Below, piece by piece: positions 1-8,286 of a stretch of DNA of 64,000 nucleotides; position 1 is the first letter of the stretch; each line of letters opens with the position of its first letter. A program made the translations under genes and the position numbers. The notes beneath the pieces were generated by a model, which was not told the DNA's origin, searched no databases, and saw only the letters and a program-made list of their open reading frames with translations. The stretch lies in assembly GCF_048007105.1 (NCBI RefSeq), contig NZ_CP180352.1:3100001-3164000 (forward strand), written 5' to 3'. Origin of the DNA: Minwuia sp048007105 (lineage in GTDB: Bacteria > Pseudomonadota > Alphaproteobacteria > Minwuiales > Minwuiaceae).

Positions 1-407
1 CTACCTGATCGTGGCGGCCTCGAACGACCGGCTGTTCATCAAGCTGGCCGACGCCATCGGCCAGCCGGAGTGGAAGGCGGACCCGCGTTTCGCCACCAAT
101 CCGAAGCGGGATGCGAACCGTGTGGAACTGAAGCGGCAGCTCAGCAACATGCTGATCCAGCAGCCTCGTGCGCACTGGCAGTCCATTCTGGACGAGGCCG
201 GGGTGCCCAATGCGCCGACGCAGTCGATCGACGAGGTTCTGGAGCATCCGCAGACGGTCGCCGCGGGCATGGTCCAGCAGGTCGCGGGCGCGCCCTTCGG
301 CCTGATCGGCCTGCCGCTCAGCTTCGACCGCGAGCGGCCAGGGCCTGCGCTCGAAGGCGCCGGATCTGGGCCAGGACAATGATGAGATCATGGGGAGCGC
401 CGGCTGA
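1..407 (+). CDS. CaiB/BaiF family CoA transferase, C-terminal part, apparent frameshift
   Basis: This is the 3' end of a gene that begins before the window. The visible part matches the C-terminal end of family III CoA transferases, which move CoA between carboxylic acids, including the GVPNAP segment and an LPLSF strand. The first frame (codons from base 2) ends early at 382. Dropping one G from the GGG at 341-343 gives the family-typical ending DLGQDNDEI and a stop at 405-407 that overlaps the ATG of the next gene. The break is therefore probably a one-base insertion or sequencing error. It is the first visible gene of a plus-strand acyl-CoA operon and would supply activated substrate. The substrate cannot be told from this fragment. 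Confidence 0.8.
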
Positions 408-1210
408 TGGATCTTCTGCCTGAGAGTTTCGAGACCATCCTGCTGGAGCGGCCTGAGCCGCATGTGCTGGTGGTGAAGTTCAACCGGCCCGAGGCGCGCA
501 ACGCCATGAACACGCAGATGGGCGCGGACATGAAGATGGTCTGGGAGCAGATGTATGTCGATCCGGGCGACACGCGCTGCATCATTCTGACCGGGACCGG
601 AGACAAGGCCTTCTGCGCCGGCGGCGACCTGAAGCAGCGCAACAACATGACCGACGAACAGTGGCAGCAGCAGCATGCGCTGTTCGAGCGGGGCATGATG
701 GCGATGATGGATTGTCCCGTGCCGGTGATCGCGGCGGTGAACGGCGCGGCCTTCGGCGGCGGCTGTGAGTTCGTCTGCGGGGCGGACTTCGCCTATGCCT
801 CGACGACGGCGCGGTTCGCGCTGACCGAGACCTCGCTGGGCATCATGCCGGGCGCAATGGGAACGCAGAATCTGCCACGAGCCGTGGGCGTGCGGCGGGC
901 CAAGGAGATCATCCTGACGGCGACGCCCTTCGGCGCGCAGGAGGCCTTCGACTGGGGTCTGGTCAACAAGGTCTGCGAACCTGACGAACTGATCCCCGCT
1001 GCGCTGGAGACGGCGCGGAAGATCGCCTCCAACGGGCCGATCGCGGTGCGGCAGGCCAAGAAGTCGGTCTCCATGTCGACCCAGCTCGGCTATCACACCG
1101 GCTATCTCTACGAGATCGAAGCCTACAACCGCATGGTTCCGACCGAGGATCGTCTGGAAGGCGTCCGCGCCTTCAACGAAAAGCGGAAGGCCGATTTCAA
1201 GGGACGTTGA
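407..1210 (+). CDS. Enoyl-CoA hydratase/isomerase (crotonase) family protein
   Basis: The product has 267 residues, the usual crotonase length. The oxyanion-hole segment CAGGDL lies near residues 70-75. Both glutamates used by classical hydratases are present: E121 in GGGCEF and E141 in LTETSLGIMPG. It should add water to a 2-enoyl-CoA in the cytoplasm. The ATG overlaps the restored stop of the CoA transferase gene, so the two are probably translationally coupled. The C-terminal end EKRKADFKGR is shared in style with the second crotonase of this operon (4003-4785). The exact substrate is unknown. Confidence 0.9.
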   Translation: MDLLPESFETILLERPEPHVLVVKFNRPEARNAMNTQMGADMKMVWEQMYVDPGDTRCIILTGTGDKAFCAGGDLKQRNNMTDEQWQQQHALFERGMMAMMDCPVPVIAAVNGAAFGGGCEFVCGADFAYASTTARFALTETSLGIMPGAMGTQNLPRAVGVRRAKEIILTATPFGAQEAFDWGLVNKVCEPDELIPAALETARKIASNGPIAVRQAKKSVSMSTQLGYHTGYLYEIEAYNRMVPTEDRLEGVRAFNEKRKADFKGR

Positions 1211-1352
1211 TCGCGTCGCAGGGGTGGCATCCCCGAACGCCCCTTGGCGGGGGGCGGGGAACGCGTCCACAATGGCGCCATGAACTCACCGCATCCTCCA
1301 GGCACCCTGCAGCGCCTTCGGAGGTCAATGGTTACCTGGGGAGGTATCTGCC

Positions 1353-2300
1353 ATGGAACGTGACGTCATCCTGCGCGAGGTCGGTCTCCGCGACGGCCTC
1401 CAGCTGGTCAAGGAGATGTTCCCGACCGACGCCAAGAAGCGCTGGATCTCTGAAGAGGTCGCAGCCGGCATGTCGGAGATCGAGGTCTGCTCCTTCGTGC
1501 CGCCGCATGTGGTCCCGCAGTTCCAGGATCACGAGGAAGTCGTCCGGCACGCGAAGTCGCTGTCCGACCTGACGGTCTCCGCTCTGGTCCCCAACGCCAA
1601 GGGCGCGGAACGGGGCTTCATGCTGGGCGTGGACAAGCTGAACTTCGTGGTCTCGGCCTCCGAAACGCACAACCAGAAGAACGTGAAATGCTCGACCGAG
1701 GACTCGCTGGTCCGCTTCGAGCAGATCATGGAAGTCCGCGCCTCCAACCCGGACTATGCGAAGACCGAGGTCTGCAGCGGCGTCTCGACGGCGCTGGGCT
1801 GCACGCTGGAGGGCGAGATCGATCCGAAGCGCGCGCTGTGGCTGATGGGCGAACTGGTCAAGCGCGGCGCGACCGAGATCGGTATCGCCGACACCGTCGG
1901 CTACGCCAATCCGGGCCAGGTGAAAGCGCTTTTCATCGACGCCATCGCTGAGTTCGGCGCCGACAGGGTCGTGGCGCATTTCCACGACACGCGCGGTCTC
2001 GGTCTCGCCAATTCGCTGGCCGCCTACGAGGCCGGCTGCCGCAAGTTCGACGCCTCGCTGGCCGGTCTGGGAGGCTGTCCCTTCGCGCCGATGGCGACCG
2101 GCAATGTCGTGATGGACGATCTCGTTTTCATGTTCGAGGCAATGGGTGTGAGAACGGGTATCGATCTGGACCGCCTGCTGTCGATCCGGGAGGTGCTGCG
2201 GGAAAATCTGCCGGCGGACGAACCGCTGCACGGCATGATCTCGAAGGCAGGCCCGCCCAAGGGCTTTCGCCCCGCATCCCAGCCCCTGGCCGCGGAGTAG
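1353..2300 (+). CDS. Hydroxymethylglutaryl-CoA lyase family protein
   Basis: The 315-residue product carries the HMG-CoA lyase pattern: REVGLRDGLQ at residues 8-17 (R13/D14), the metal-binding HFHD at 209-212 (H209, H211) and the signature GLGGCPFAPMATGN with C242. Known members split 3-hydroxy-3-methylglutaryl-CoA, or a related 3-hydroxyacyl-CoA, into acetyl-CoA and a ketoacid by retro-aldol cleavage. The start is supported by GGGGAGG about 8 bases upstream. It is followed four bases later by an acyl-CoA dehydrogenase. No methylcrotonyl-CoA carboxylase genes lie nearby, so a leucine pathway role is not shown and another branched substrate is possible. Confidence 0.88.
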   Translation: MERDVILREVGLRDGLQLVKEMFPTDAKKRWISEEVAAGMSEIEVCSFVPPHVVPQFQDHEEVVRHAKSLSDLTVSALVPNAKGAERGFMLGVDKLNFVVSASETHNQKNVKCSTEDSLVRFEQIMEVRASNPDYAKTEVCSGVSTALGCTLEGEIDPKRALWLMGELVKRGATEIGIADTVGYANPGQVKALFIDAIAEFGADRVVAHFHDTRGLGLANSLAAYEAGCRKFDASLAGLGGCPFAPMATGNVVMDDLVFMFEAMGVRTGIDLDRLLSIREVLRENLPADEPLHGMISKAGPPKGFRPASQPLAAE

Positions 2301-2304
2301 TCTC

Positions 2305-3504
2305 ATGGCAGCTGACACCACCATGCGCACGACCGAGAACCCGGTGCTGGAACTCGGCAAGGACTGGCCCGACCTCAGGGAAAGCGTCACCAAGATCTGC
2401 GAGAAGTTCCCCGAGAGCTACTGGCACGAACTCGACGAGAAGTCGGAATATCCGCACGCCTTCGTCGATGCCCTGACCGAGAGCGGGTATCTCGCCGCGC
2501 TCATCCCGGAGGAGTACGGGGGCTCCGGCCTGCCGCTCCGAGCGGCGTCGGTGATCCTGGAGACCATCCACGCCAATGGCTGTTCGGCAGCCGCCTGCCA
2601 CGCCCAGATGTACATCATGGGCACCGTTCTGCGTCACGGGAGCCCGGCGCAGAAGGAACAGTACCTGCCGAAGATCGCGACGGGCGAGTTGCGGCTGCAG
2701 GCCTTCGGCGTCACCGAACCGACGACCGGTTCGGACACGACGCAGCTCAAGACGCGGGCCGTGCGCGAAGGCGATGAATACGTCGTCAATGGGCAGAAGA
2801 TCTGGACCAGCCGTGCGCTGCAGTCGGACATGATGCTGCTGCTGGCGCGAACCACTGCAGCGGATCAGGTGCAGAAGCGGACCCAGGGCCTGTCGGTCTT
2901 CCTGATCGATCTGCGCGATCTGGTGGGCAATGGCTGCGAGATCCGGCCGATCAAGACCATGGTGAACCACAACACCAATGAGGTCTTCTTCGACAACATG
3001 CGCATTCCCGCCTCCAGCCTGATCGGCGAGGAGGGCAGCGGCTTCAAGTACATCCTGTCGGGCATGAACGCCGAGCGCGTGCTGGTGGCGTCGGAAGCGC
3101 TGGGCGATGGCCGCTGGTTCATCAGGAAGGGCGTCGAGTACTCCAATGACCGCGTGGTCTTCGGCAACGCCATCGGCCGCAACCAGGCGATCCAGCATCC
3201 GATCGCGCGCGCCTATGCCGAACTCGAGGCCGCCGACATGATGATCCGTCAGGGCGCGGCCCTGTTCCAGGCCGGGCTGGACTGCGGCGAGGCGGCGAAT
3301 ATCGGCAAGATGCTGGCGTCGGAAGCGGCGTGGCACGCGGCGGAAGCCTGCTTTACCGCTCATGGTGGCTTCGCCTTCGCACGCGAGTACCACATCGAAC
3401 GCAAGTGGCGCGAATGCCGTCTCTTCCAGACCGCGCCGATCTCGACCAACATGATTCTCAATTACGTCGCGCAGAACATCCTGGGCCTGCCGCGATCCTA
3501 TTGA
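2305..3504 (+). CDS. Acyl-CoA dehydrogenase
   Basis: The 399-residue protein has the full acyl-CoA dehydrogenase layout. A helical N-terminal domain contains LIPEEYGGSGL near residue 70. The beta-barrel carries GVTEPTTGSDT near 140, and a C-terminal helical domain runs from GMNAERVLVASEALG on. It should oxidise an acyl-CoA to the 2-enoyl-CoA using FAD and pass electrons to ETF in the cytoplasm. It starts four bases after the HMG-CoA-lyase-like gene and precedes the MaoC hydratase, giving a dehydrogenation-hydration-cleavage order. The chain-length preference cannot be read from the sequence. Confidence 0.93.
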   Translation: MAADTTMRTTENPVLELGKDWPDLRESVTKICEKFPESYWHELDEKSEYPHAFVDALTESGYLAALIPEEYGGSGLPLRAASVILETIHANGCSAAACHAQMYIMGTVLRHGSPAQKEQYLPKIATGELRLQAFGVTEPTTGSDTTQLKTRAVREGDEYVVNGQKIWTSRALQSDMMLLLARTTAADQVQKRTQGLSVFLIDLRDLVGNGCEIRPIKTMVNHNTNEVFFDNMRIPASSLIGEEGSGFKYILSGMNAERVLVASEALGDGRWFIRKGVEYSNDRVVFGNAIGRNQAIQHPIARAYAELEAADMMIRQGAALFQAGLDCGEAANIGKMLASEAAWHAAEACFTAHGGFAFAREYHIERKWRECRLFQTAPISTNMILNYVAQNILGLPRSY

Positions 3505-3535
3505 ACAAGAACGACGTTCCGGGGAGGGGACAAGC

Positions 3536-3994
3536 ATGCTGACGGTTGAAACGCCGAACGATCTGAAGAGCCATGTCGGCGCCGATCTGGGCACCTCGCG
3601 CTGGGTGGAAGTGGATCAGAAGATGATCCAGGCCTTCGCCGACGCGACGGGCGATCACCAGTGGATCCATGTCGATGTCGAACGCGCGAAGAAGGAAATG
3701 CCCGGCGGCAAGTGCATTGCGCATGGCTTCCTGACGCTCTCGCTGATCCCGCAGCTGATGTACGAGATGATCAAGGTCGAGAAGCTGAAGAACGGAATCA
3801 ACTACGGTTCCAACAAGCTGCGCTTCACCAACATGGTGCCGGCCGGCAGCAAGGTGCGTCTCGGCATGAAGATCAAGGAAGTCAATGACATCGCCGGCAA
3901 CGGCATCCAGCTGATCACCGAGACGCGGATGGAGATCGATGGCCAGGAGCGCCCCGCGCTGGTCGCCGAAACCATCACGGCCTACTTCCCCTGA
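3536..3994 (+). CDS. MaoC family (R)-specific enoyl-CoA hydratase
   Basis: This is a 152-residue single hot-dog domain. It holds the hydratase-2 motif, with D40 and H45 in TGDHQWIH, followed by the conserved AHGFLTLSL segment. Enzymes of this type hydrate 2-enoyl-CoAs to (R)-3-hydroxyacyl-CoAs. Upstream GGGGAGGGG is a strong ribosome site. It follows the acyl-CoA dehydrogenase by 31 bases and precedes a crotonase by 8, so the operon encodes hydratases of both stereochemical types. That suggests either two steps on one substrate or more than one substrate. Confidence 0.9.
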   Translation: MLTVETPNDLKSHVGADLGTSRWVEVDQKMIQAFADATGDHQWIHVDVERAKKEMPGGKCIAHGFLTLSLIPQLMYEMIKVEKLKNGINYGSNKLRFTNMVPAGSKVRLGMKIKEVNDIAGNGIQLITETRMEIDGQERPALVAETITAYFP

Positions 3995-4002
3995 GCGCGC
4001 AG

Positions 4003-4785
4003 ATGGATATCAGCACAGACCTGATCCGCTGCGAGATCGGCGACGATTTCGTGGCGACCGTGACCATGGCGGCCGAGCCGGTCAACGCGCAGTCGCAACC
4101 CTTCCATGACCAGATGATGCAGGTCTTCGACACGCTCTCCGATCTTCCGGAAGCGCGCGCCGTCCTGCTCTGTTCGGCATTCAAGCACTTCTCGGCCGGC
4201 GCGGAGATCAAGGACCGCGCGAAGTCGAAACGCGGGGCAGGGGACCACTGGCAGCACAGCCGCAGGGCGCGGGAGTGCTTCCATTCGATCATGGAATGCC
4301 GGATTCCGGTTGTCGCCGCCGTCGGCGGCGCGGCCCTCGGCGCCGGTCTCGCACTGGTGGCCTCCGCCGATATCATCGTCTGCGCCGACGACGCATCGAT
4401 CGGCCTGCCGGAGATCAATGTCGGGCTGGCCGGCGGCGGGCGTCACTGCATGCGCCTGTTCGGCCACAGCCGCACGCGGCGGATGATGTTCACCGGCATG
4501 CGCGTCTCGGGGGAGGAGTGCTACCGCCTTGGCGTCGCCGAGGCCTGCGTGCCGCGCGACCAACTGATCCCGACCGCGCACGCCATCGCCGCGGAGATCG
4601 CGTCCAAGAGCCCTGTCGCGGTGGAGATCGCCAAGCATTCGGCGAACACCTTCGAGGAAATGAGCCTGCGCGACGGCTATCGTTTCGAGCAGACCATGAC
4701 CTGGGAACTGGGCAAGAGCGAGGACTCGAAGGAGGCCATGCTGGCCTTCGCCGAGAAGCGTAAGCCCGTCTTCAAGGGACGCTGA
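4003..4785 (+). CDS. Enoyl-CoA hydratase/isomerase family protein, one catalytic Glu replaced
   Basis: The product is a 260-residue crotonase-fold protein with an oxyanion loop SAGAEIK near residues 64-70. The second acidic residue is kept (E137 in LPEINVGL). The position of the first hydratase glutamate, in the GAGLALVASAD segment, is alanine (about A117). Crotonases with one glutamate often act as isomerases, thioesterases or hydrolases rather than hydratases. It lies between maoC-like and mmgE/prpD-like genes in the same operon. Assignment to the family is firm; the reaction is not. Confidence 0.88.
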   Translation: MDISTDLIRCEIGDDFVATVTMAAEPVNAQSQPFHDQMMQVFDTLSDLPEARAVLLCSAFKHFSAGAEIKDRAKSKRGAGDHWQHSRRARECFHSIMECRIPVVAAVGGAALGAGLALVASADIIVCADDASIGLPEINVGLAGGGRHCMRLFGHSRTRRMMFTGMRVSGEECYRLGVAEACVPRDQLIPTAHAIAAEIASKSPVAVEIAKHSANTFEEMSLRDGYRFEQTMTWELGKSEDSKEAMLAFAEKRKPVFKGR

Positions 4786-4799
4786 GGGAGGGGAAACCC

Positions 4800-6146
4800 A
4801 TGGCGGAAACCGACGTCACCCGCCGGCTGGCCGAAATGGCCGCCGGGCTGCGCTACGAGGATATCGACGACGACGCCAGGGCCGTGGCCCGCCAGTGCCT
4901 GCTGGACTGGTTCGGCGTGACGCTGGCCGGCGCCTCGGAGAACTGTACAGCCATCGTCGCGGGCGATGCGGAGGACCAGGGCGGGCACCCGCAGGCGACC
5001 CTGGTCGGCCGTGGCGTCCGCATGGCCAGCCGCCAGGCGGCGCTTGTCAACGGCACGGCGAGCCATGCGCACGACTATGACGACGTGAACATGACGCTCT
5101 CCGGTCACGCCACCGTGGCGGTGGCCGGCGGCCTGCTGGCTCTGGCCGAACGGCTGGATTCGACCGGTCAGGATCTGCTGGTCGCCTTCGTTGCCGGCTA
5201 CGAGACGGCCTGCCGGGTCGGTGCGCTGGTCAATCCGAGCCATTACGCCATGGGCTTTCACGCAACGGCCACCGCCGGGACCTTTGGCGCAGCGGCAGCG
5301 TGCGGGCGATTGCTGGAACTCGATACCGACAGGATGGCGCGTGCCTTCGGGATCGCCGGCACCATGGCGGCCGGGCTGAAGAGCCAGTTCGGCACCGACT
5401 GCAAGCCCTTCCATGCCGGGCGGGCGACCGAGGCCGGGCTGATGGCCGCGACCATGGCGCAGCGGGGTTTCACCTCGCGCGGCGACATCCTCGATTGTGC
5501 CCAGGGTTTCGCCGAAACTCATGGCACCGACTTCCGGGCGGACGCCGCGACGGGCGATGCGCCGGGCGGCGGTTTCCACGTCCGCAACAATCTCTTCAAG
5601 TACCATGCGGCCTGCTATCTGACCCACGCCGCCATCGAATGCGGCATGAAGTTACGCACCGAGCACGGGCTGAAACCCGATGACATCGCCTCGGTGAAGC
5701 TGCGCGTCGAGAGAGGCGCGGACCGGGTCTGCAACATTCCGGAACCGGCGACGGGTCTGGAGACCAAGTTCTCTCTGCGGATGACGGCGGCCTTCGCACT
5801 GGCCGGCATCGACACGTCCGGCATGACCAACTACGTCGCCGCGAACGCGACCGACCCGGCGTTGACCGCGCTCCGCGACCGGATCGAGGTCGATCTGGTC
5901 GAGGGACAGCCGCAGACCTGGTCGGAGCTGACGGTCACGACGACGGACGGCCGGACGCTGACGGCTGAGCACGACAGCGGCATACCCGCCGGCGACGTGG
6001 CCGGGCAGGGCGAACGCATCGCCCACAAGTTCCGCATGCTGGCGGAGCCGGTCATCGGCGACAACCGTGCCGGCGCGCTGCGCGAGGCCGTGCTGGCGCT
6101 GGAATCGCAACCGTCGGCGGCCCAGCTGATGCAGCTTTCCGCCTGA
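4800..6146 (+). CDS. MmgE/PrpD family protein
   Basis: The 448-residue product matches the MmgE/PrpD family across its length. It has the N-terminal helical domain with DWFGVTLAG, the conserved NGTASHAHDYDD near residues 84-95, the KPFHAGRATEAGLMAA segment near 201-216 and KYHAACYLTHAAIE near 267-280. Known relatives are 2-methylcitrate dehydratase, cis-aconitate decarboxylase and iminodisuccinate epimerase, so the reaction is a lyase or isomerase step on a di- or tricarboxylate. A GGGAGGGG ribosome site lies just upstream. No prpB or prpC lies beside it, so a methylcitrate cycle role is not supported by context. Confidence 0.88.
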   Translation: MAETDVTRRLAEMAAGLRYEDIDDDARAVARQCLLDWFGVTLAGASENCTAIVAGDAEDQGGHPQATLVGRGVRMASRQAALVNGTASHAHDYDDVNMTLSGHATVAVAGGLLALAERLDSTGQDLLVAFVAGYETACRVGALVNPSHYAMGFHATATAGTFGAAAACGRLLELDTDRMARAFGIAGTMAAGLKSQFGTDCKPFHAGRATEAGLMAATMAQRGFTSRGDILDCAQGFAETHGTDFRADAATGDAPGGGFHVRNNLFKYHAACYLTHAAIECGMKLRTEHGLKPDDIASVKLRVERGADRVCNIPEPATGLETKFSLRMTAAFALAGIDTSGMTNYVAANATDPALTALRDRIEVDLVEGQPQTWSELTVTTTDGRTLTAEHDSGIPAGDVAGQGERIAHKFRMLAEPVIGDNRAGALREAVLALESQPSAAQLMQLSA

Positions 6147-6163
6147 AGAAGGTCCAGAACAGA

Positions 6164-8257
6164 ATGAGCCAGCCCCGCGATCTCACGGCGCTGATCGACC
6201 CGAAGAGCATCGCGGTCATCGGCGCGTCCAACGAACCCTACAAGTTCGGTGGACGGCCGATCCGCTACATGAAGATGGCGCCCTTCCAGGGACCGATCTA
6301 TCCGATCAACCCGCGCGAACCGGAGATCCAGGGTCTGAAGGCCTATGCGGACATCCGGGACGTGGGCCAGCCCATCGACATGGCCATCGTCACGGTGCCT
6401 GCCCCGGCGGTTGTCGGGGTCGTGGAAGCGGCCGCCGAAGCCAATGTGAAGTCCCTGGTGATCTTCTCCTCTTCCTTCGCCGAGGTCGGCGGGGACGGCG
6501 CCGTCTGGCAGGAACGGTTGCGGCAGGTTTCCGAGGAAAGCGGCATGCGCATCTGCGGGCCGAACTGCCTCGGCACGCTGACGCCGGCCACTTGGGCCAT
6601 CGGGACGTTCAGTTCCATGTTCGACCACGGCTGGCCGAAGCCCGGCGGGCTGACGATCATGACCCAGTCAGGCGCTGTCGGTGCGCATATCCTGGTGCAG
6701 GCGCGCGAACTGGGGCTTGGAATTCGCACCTGGGTCGCGACGGGGAACGAGGTCGACGTCGATATCGCCGACTGCATTGCCTATGGCGCGACTGACCCTG
6801 AGACGAAGGTCATCACCGCCTACATGGAAGGTTGCAAGAACCCGGAGCGGCTGATCACGGCGCTGAAGATGGCGCGGGAGGCCGGCAAACCCGTCTTCTG
6901 CATGAAGGTCGGCTCGTCCGAAGTGGGGGCGGCGGCGGCGGCGACGCACACCGCGTCCCTGGCCGGCGCGGACGCCGTCTTCGATGCGGCCTTCCGGCAG
7001 TTCGGCGTGGTCCGCGTCCACAGTCTCGAGGAAATGATGGACCAAGCTGCCGCGGCACTGGTAAGTCCGCTGCCGAAGGGCCGGCGTCTGGGCATCGTCA
7101 CGGTCTCGGGCGGGGCCGGTGTGATGGCCTCCGACGAGGCGGAGAATATCGGGCTCGAGGTGCCTGAACTGCCGAAGATCGCCCAGGATGCCGTGAAGGC
7201 GGCCATGCCCTATGCGGCTGCGCGCAATCCGGTCGATGTGACCGCCATGGCGACGAACCAGTTCGACCTGCTGCGCGAGGGCCTGGAGGCCATGCTGGAG
7301 CACGGCAAGGTCGACATGACCATGATCTTCCTTTCCGCCGTCGGTTTCTCGGAGCGGATCATGGAAGGGTTGAACGAGATCTTCCCGGCAATCCGCGAGC
7401 GATATCCCGACGCCATCATGTCGATCGCCATGCTCTGCTCGGACGAGAACCGGCGGCATCTGGAAAGCCATGGCTATCTGATCTGCGAGGAGATGAACCG
7501 CGGGCTCAGGACCATGGAAGCGCTGGCACGGGTGCGAGAGGGCTTCGACCGCGGCAGCGACGACGACCCGCTGCCGGAGGCGCCGTCCGATGCCGTTATT
7601 CCGGAGTCACTTCTCAACGAGTTCGATGCGGCGCAATTGCTGTCGCGGATCGGTGTGCCCTATCCCGACATGCGGGTCGCGGCCACGGCCGATGAAGCCA
7701 GGGCGGCCGTCGAGGCGCTGGGCGGCCGTTGCGTGATGAAGATCCTTTCGGCGGATATCCAGCACAAGTCAGATATCGGCGGGGTGAAGCTGAACGTGAT
7801 ACCGGACGGGGCCGCTTCAGCCTTCGAGGCGATCATGGCCGGTGCTGCCGAACATGCGCCTTCCGCCACGGTCGACGGCGTGCTGGTCGCGCCGATGGCG
7901 GCGTCCGGCGTCGAGACCATTCTGGGCGTTCAGAACGATCCCGTGTTCGGTCCGACCGTGATGTTCGGCCTCGGCGGGATCTTCGTCGAGGTCTTCCGGG
8001 ACGTGAGTTTCCGCGTCGCGCCGTTCGGACCGAAAGAGGCCATGCGGATGATCCGGGAACTGAAGAGCCTGCCCATGCTGGAGGGAGCGCGGGGAACCGA
8101 ACCCGTCGATCTGGAACGGCTTGCGCTGATGCTGTCGAAGCTTTCGGTCTTCGCTGCCGCCAACGCCGACCGCTTCGAAAGCATCGACATCAACCCCTTC
8201 GTCGCCCGCGGTGATGGCGGCGTGGCGCTCGACGCGGTGATCGCGCCGAAGGCTTGA
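6164..8257 (+). CDS. NDP-forming acyl-CoA synthetase (acetate--CoA ligase family)
   Basis: The 697-residue fusion protein has an N-terminal CoA-binding domain (IAVIGASNEPYKFGGRP near residue 18), succinyl-CoA-ligase-like domains and a C-terminal ATP-grasp domain from about residue 470. The histidine expected to carry phosphate is H262 in ATHTASLAG. The family converts an acid, CoA and ATP to acyl-CoA, ADP and phosphate, reversibly. It closes the plus-strand operon and faces the minus-strand molybdenum hydroxylase gene across a 29-base gap with a palindrome. A paralogue of the same architecture lies at 12740-14875. Confidence 0.92.
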   Translation: MSQPRDLTALIDPKSIAVIGASNEPYKFGGRPIRYMKMAPFQGPIYPINPREPEIQGLKAYADIRDVGQPIDMAIVTVPAPAVVGVVEAAAEANVKSLVIFSSSFAEVGGDGAVWQERLRQVSEESGMRICGPNCLGTLTPATWAIGTFSSMFDHGWPKPGGLTIMTQSGAVGAHILVQARELGLGIRTWVATGNEVDVDIADCIAYGATDPETKVITAYMEGCKNPERLITALKMAREAGKPVFCMKVGSSEVGAAAAATHTASLAGADAVFDAAFRQFGVVRVHSLEEMMDQAAAALVSPLPKGRRLGIVTVSGGAGVMASDEAENIGLEVPELPKIAQDAVKAAMPYAAARNPVDVTAMATNQFDLLREGLEAMLEHGKVDMTMIFLSAVGFSERIMEGLNEIFPAIRERYPDAIMSIAMLCSDENRRHLESHGYLICEEMNRGLRTMEALARVREGFDRGSDDDPLPEAPSDAVIPESLLNEFDAAQLLSRIGVPYPDMRVAATADEARAAVEALGGRCVMKILSADIQHKSDIGGVKLNVIPDGAASAFEAIMAGAAEHAPSATVDGVLVAPMAASGVETILGVQNDPVFGPTVMFGLGGIFVEVFRDVSFRVAPFGPKEAMRMIRELKSLPMLEGARGTEPVDLERLALMLSKLSVFAAANADRFESIDINPFVARGDGGVALDAVIAPKA

Positions 8258-8277
8258 TACCGGGTCAAGCCCGGGTA
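8258..8277. repeat. Small palindrome between convergent genes (REP-like)
   Basis: The short gap between two convergent genes contains an imperfect inverted repeat: TACCGGG, a TCAAG loop, then CCCGGGTA. The core CGGGTCAAGCCCGG resembles palindromic intergenic repeats that I recall from alphaproteobacterial genomes. Only one copy is visible in this window. It lacks a T tract, so it is not a typical intrinsic terminator, though it could form a hairpin in either transcript. Confidence 0.4.
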
Positions 8278-8286
8278 CCTCGGGTG

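Noticed and set aside
1238..1256. GC-rich hairpin (CGCCCC, loop, GGGGCG) between the crotonase and HMG-CoA-lyase-like genes
   Set aside because: There is no T tract and the arms are only six bases; the downstream gene belongs to the same apparent operon.
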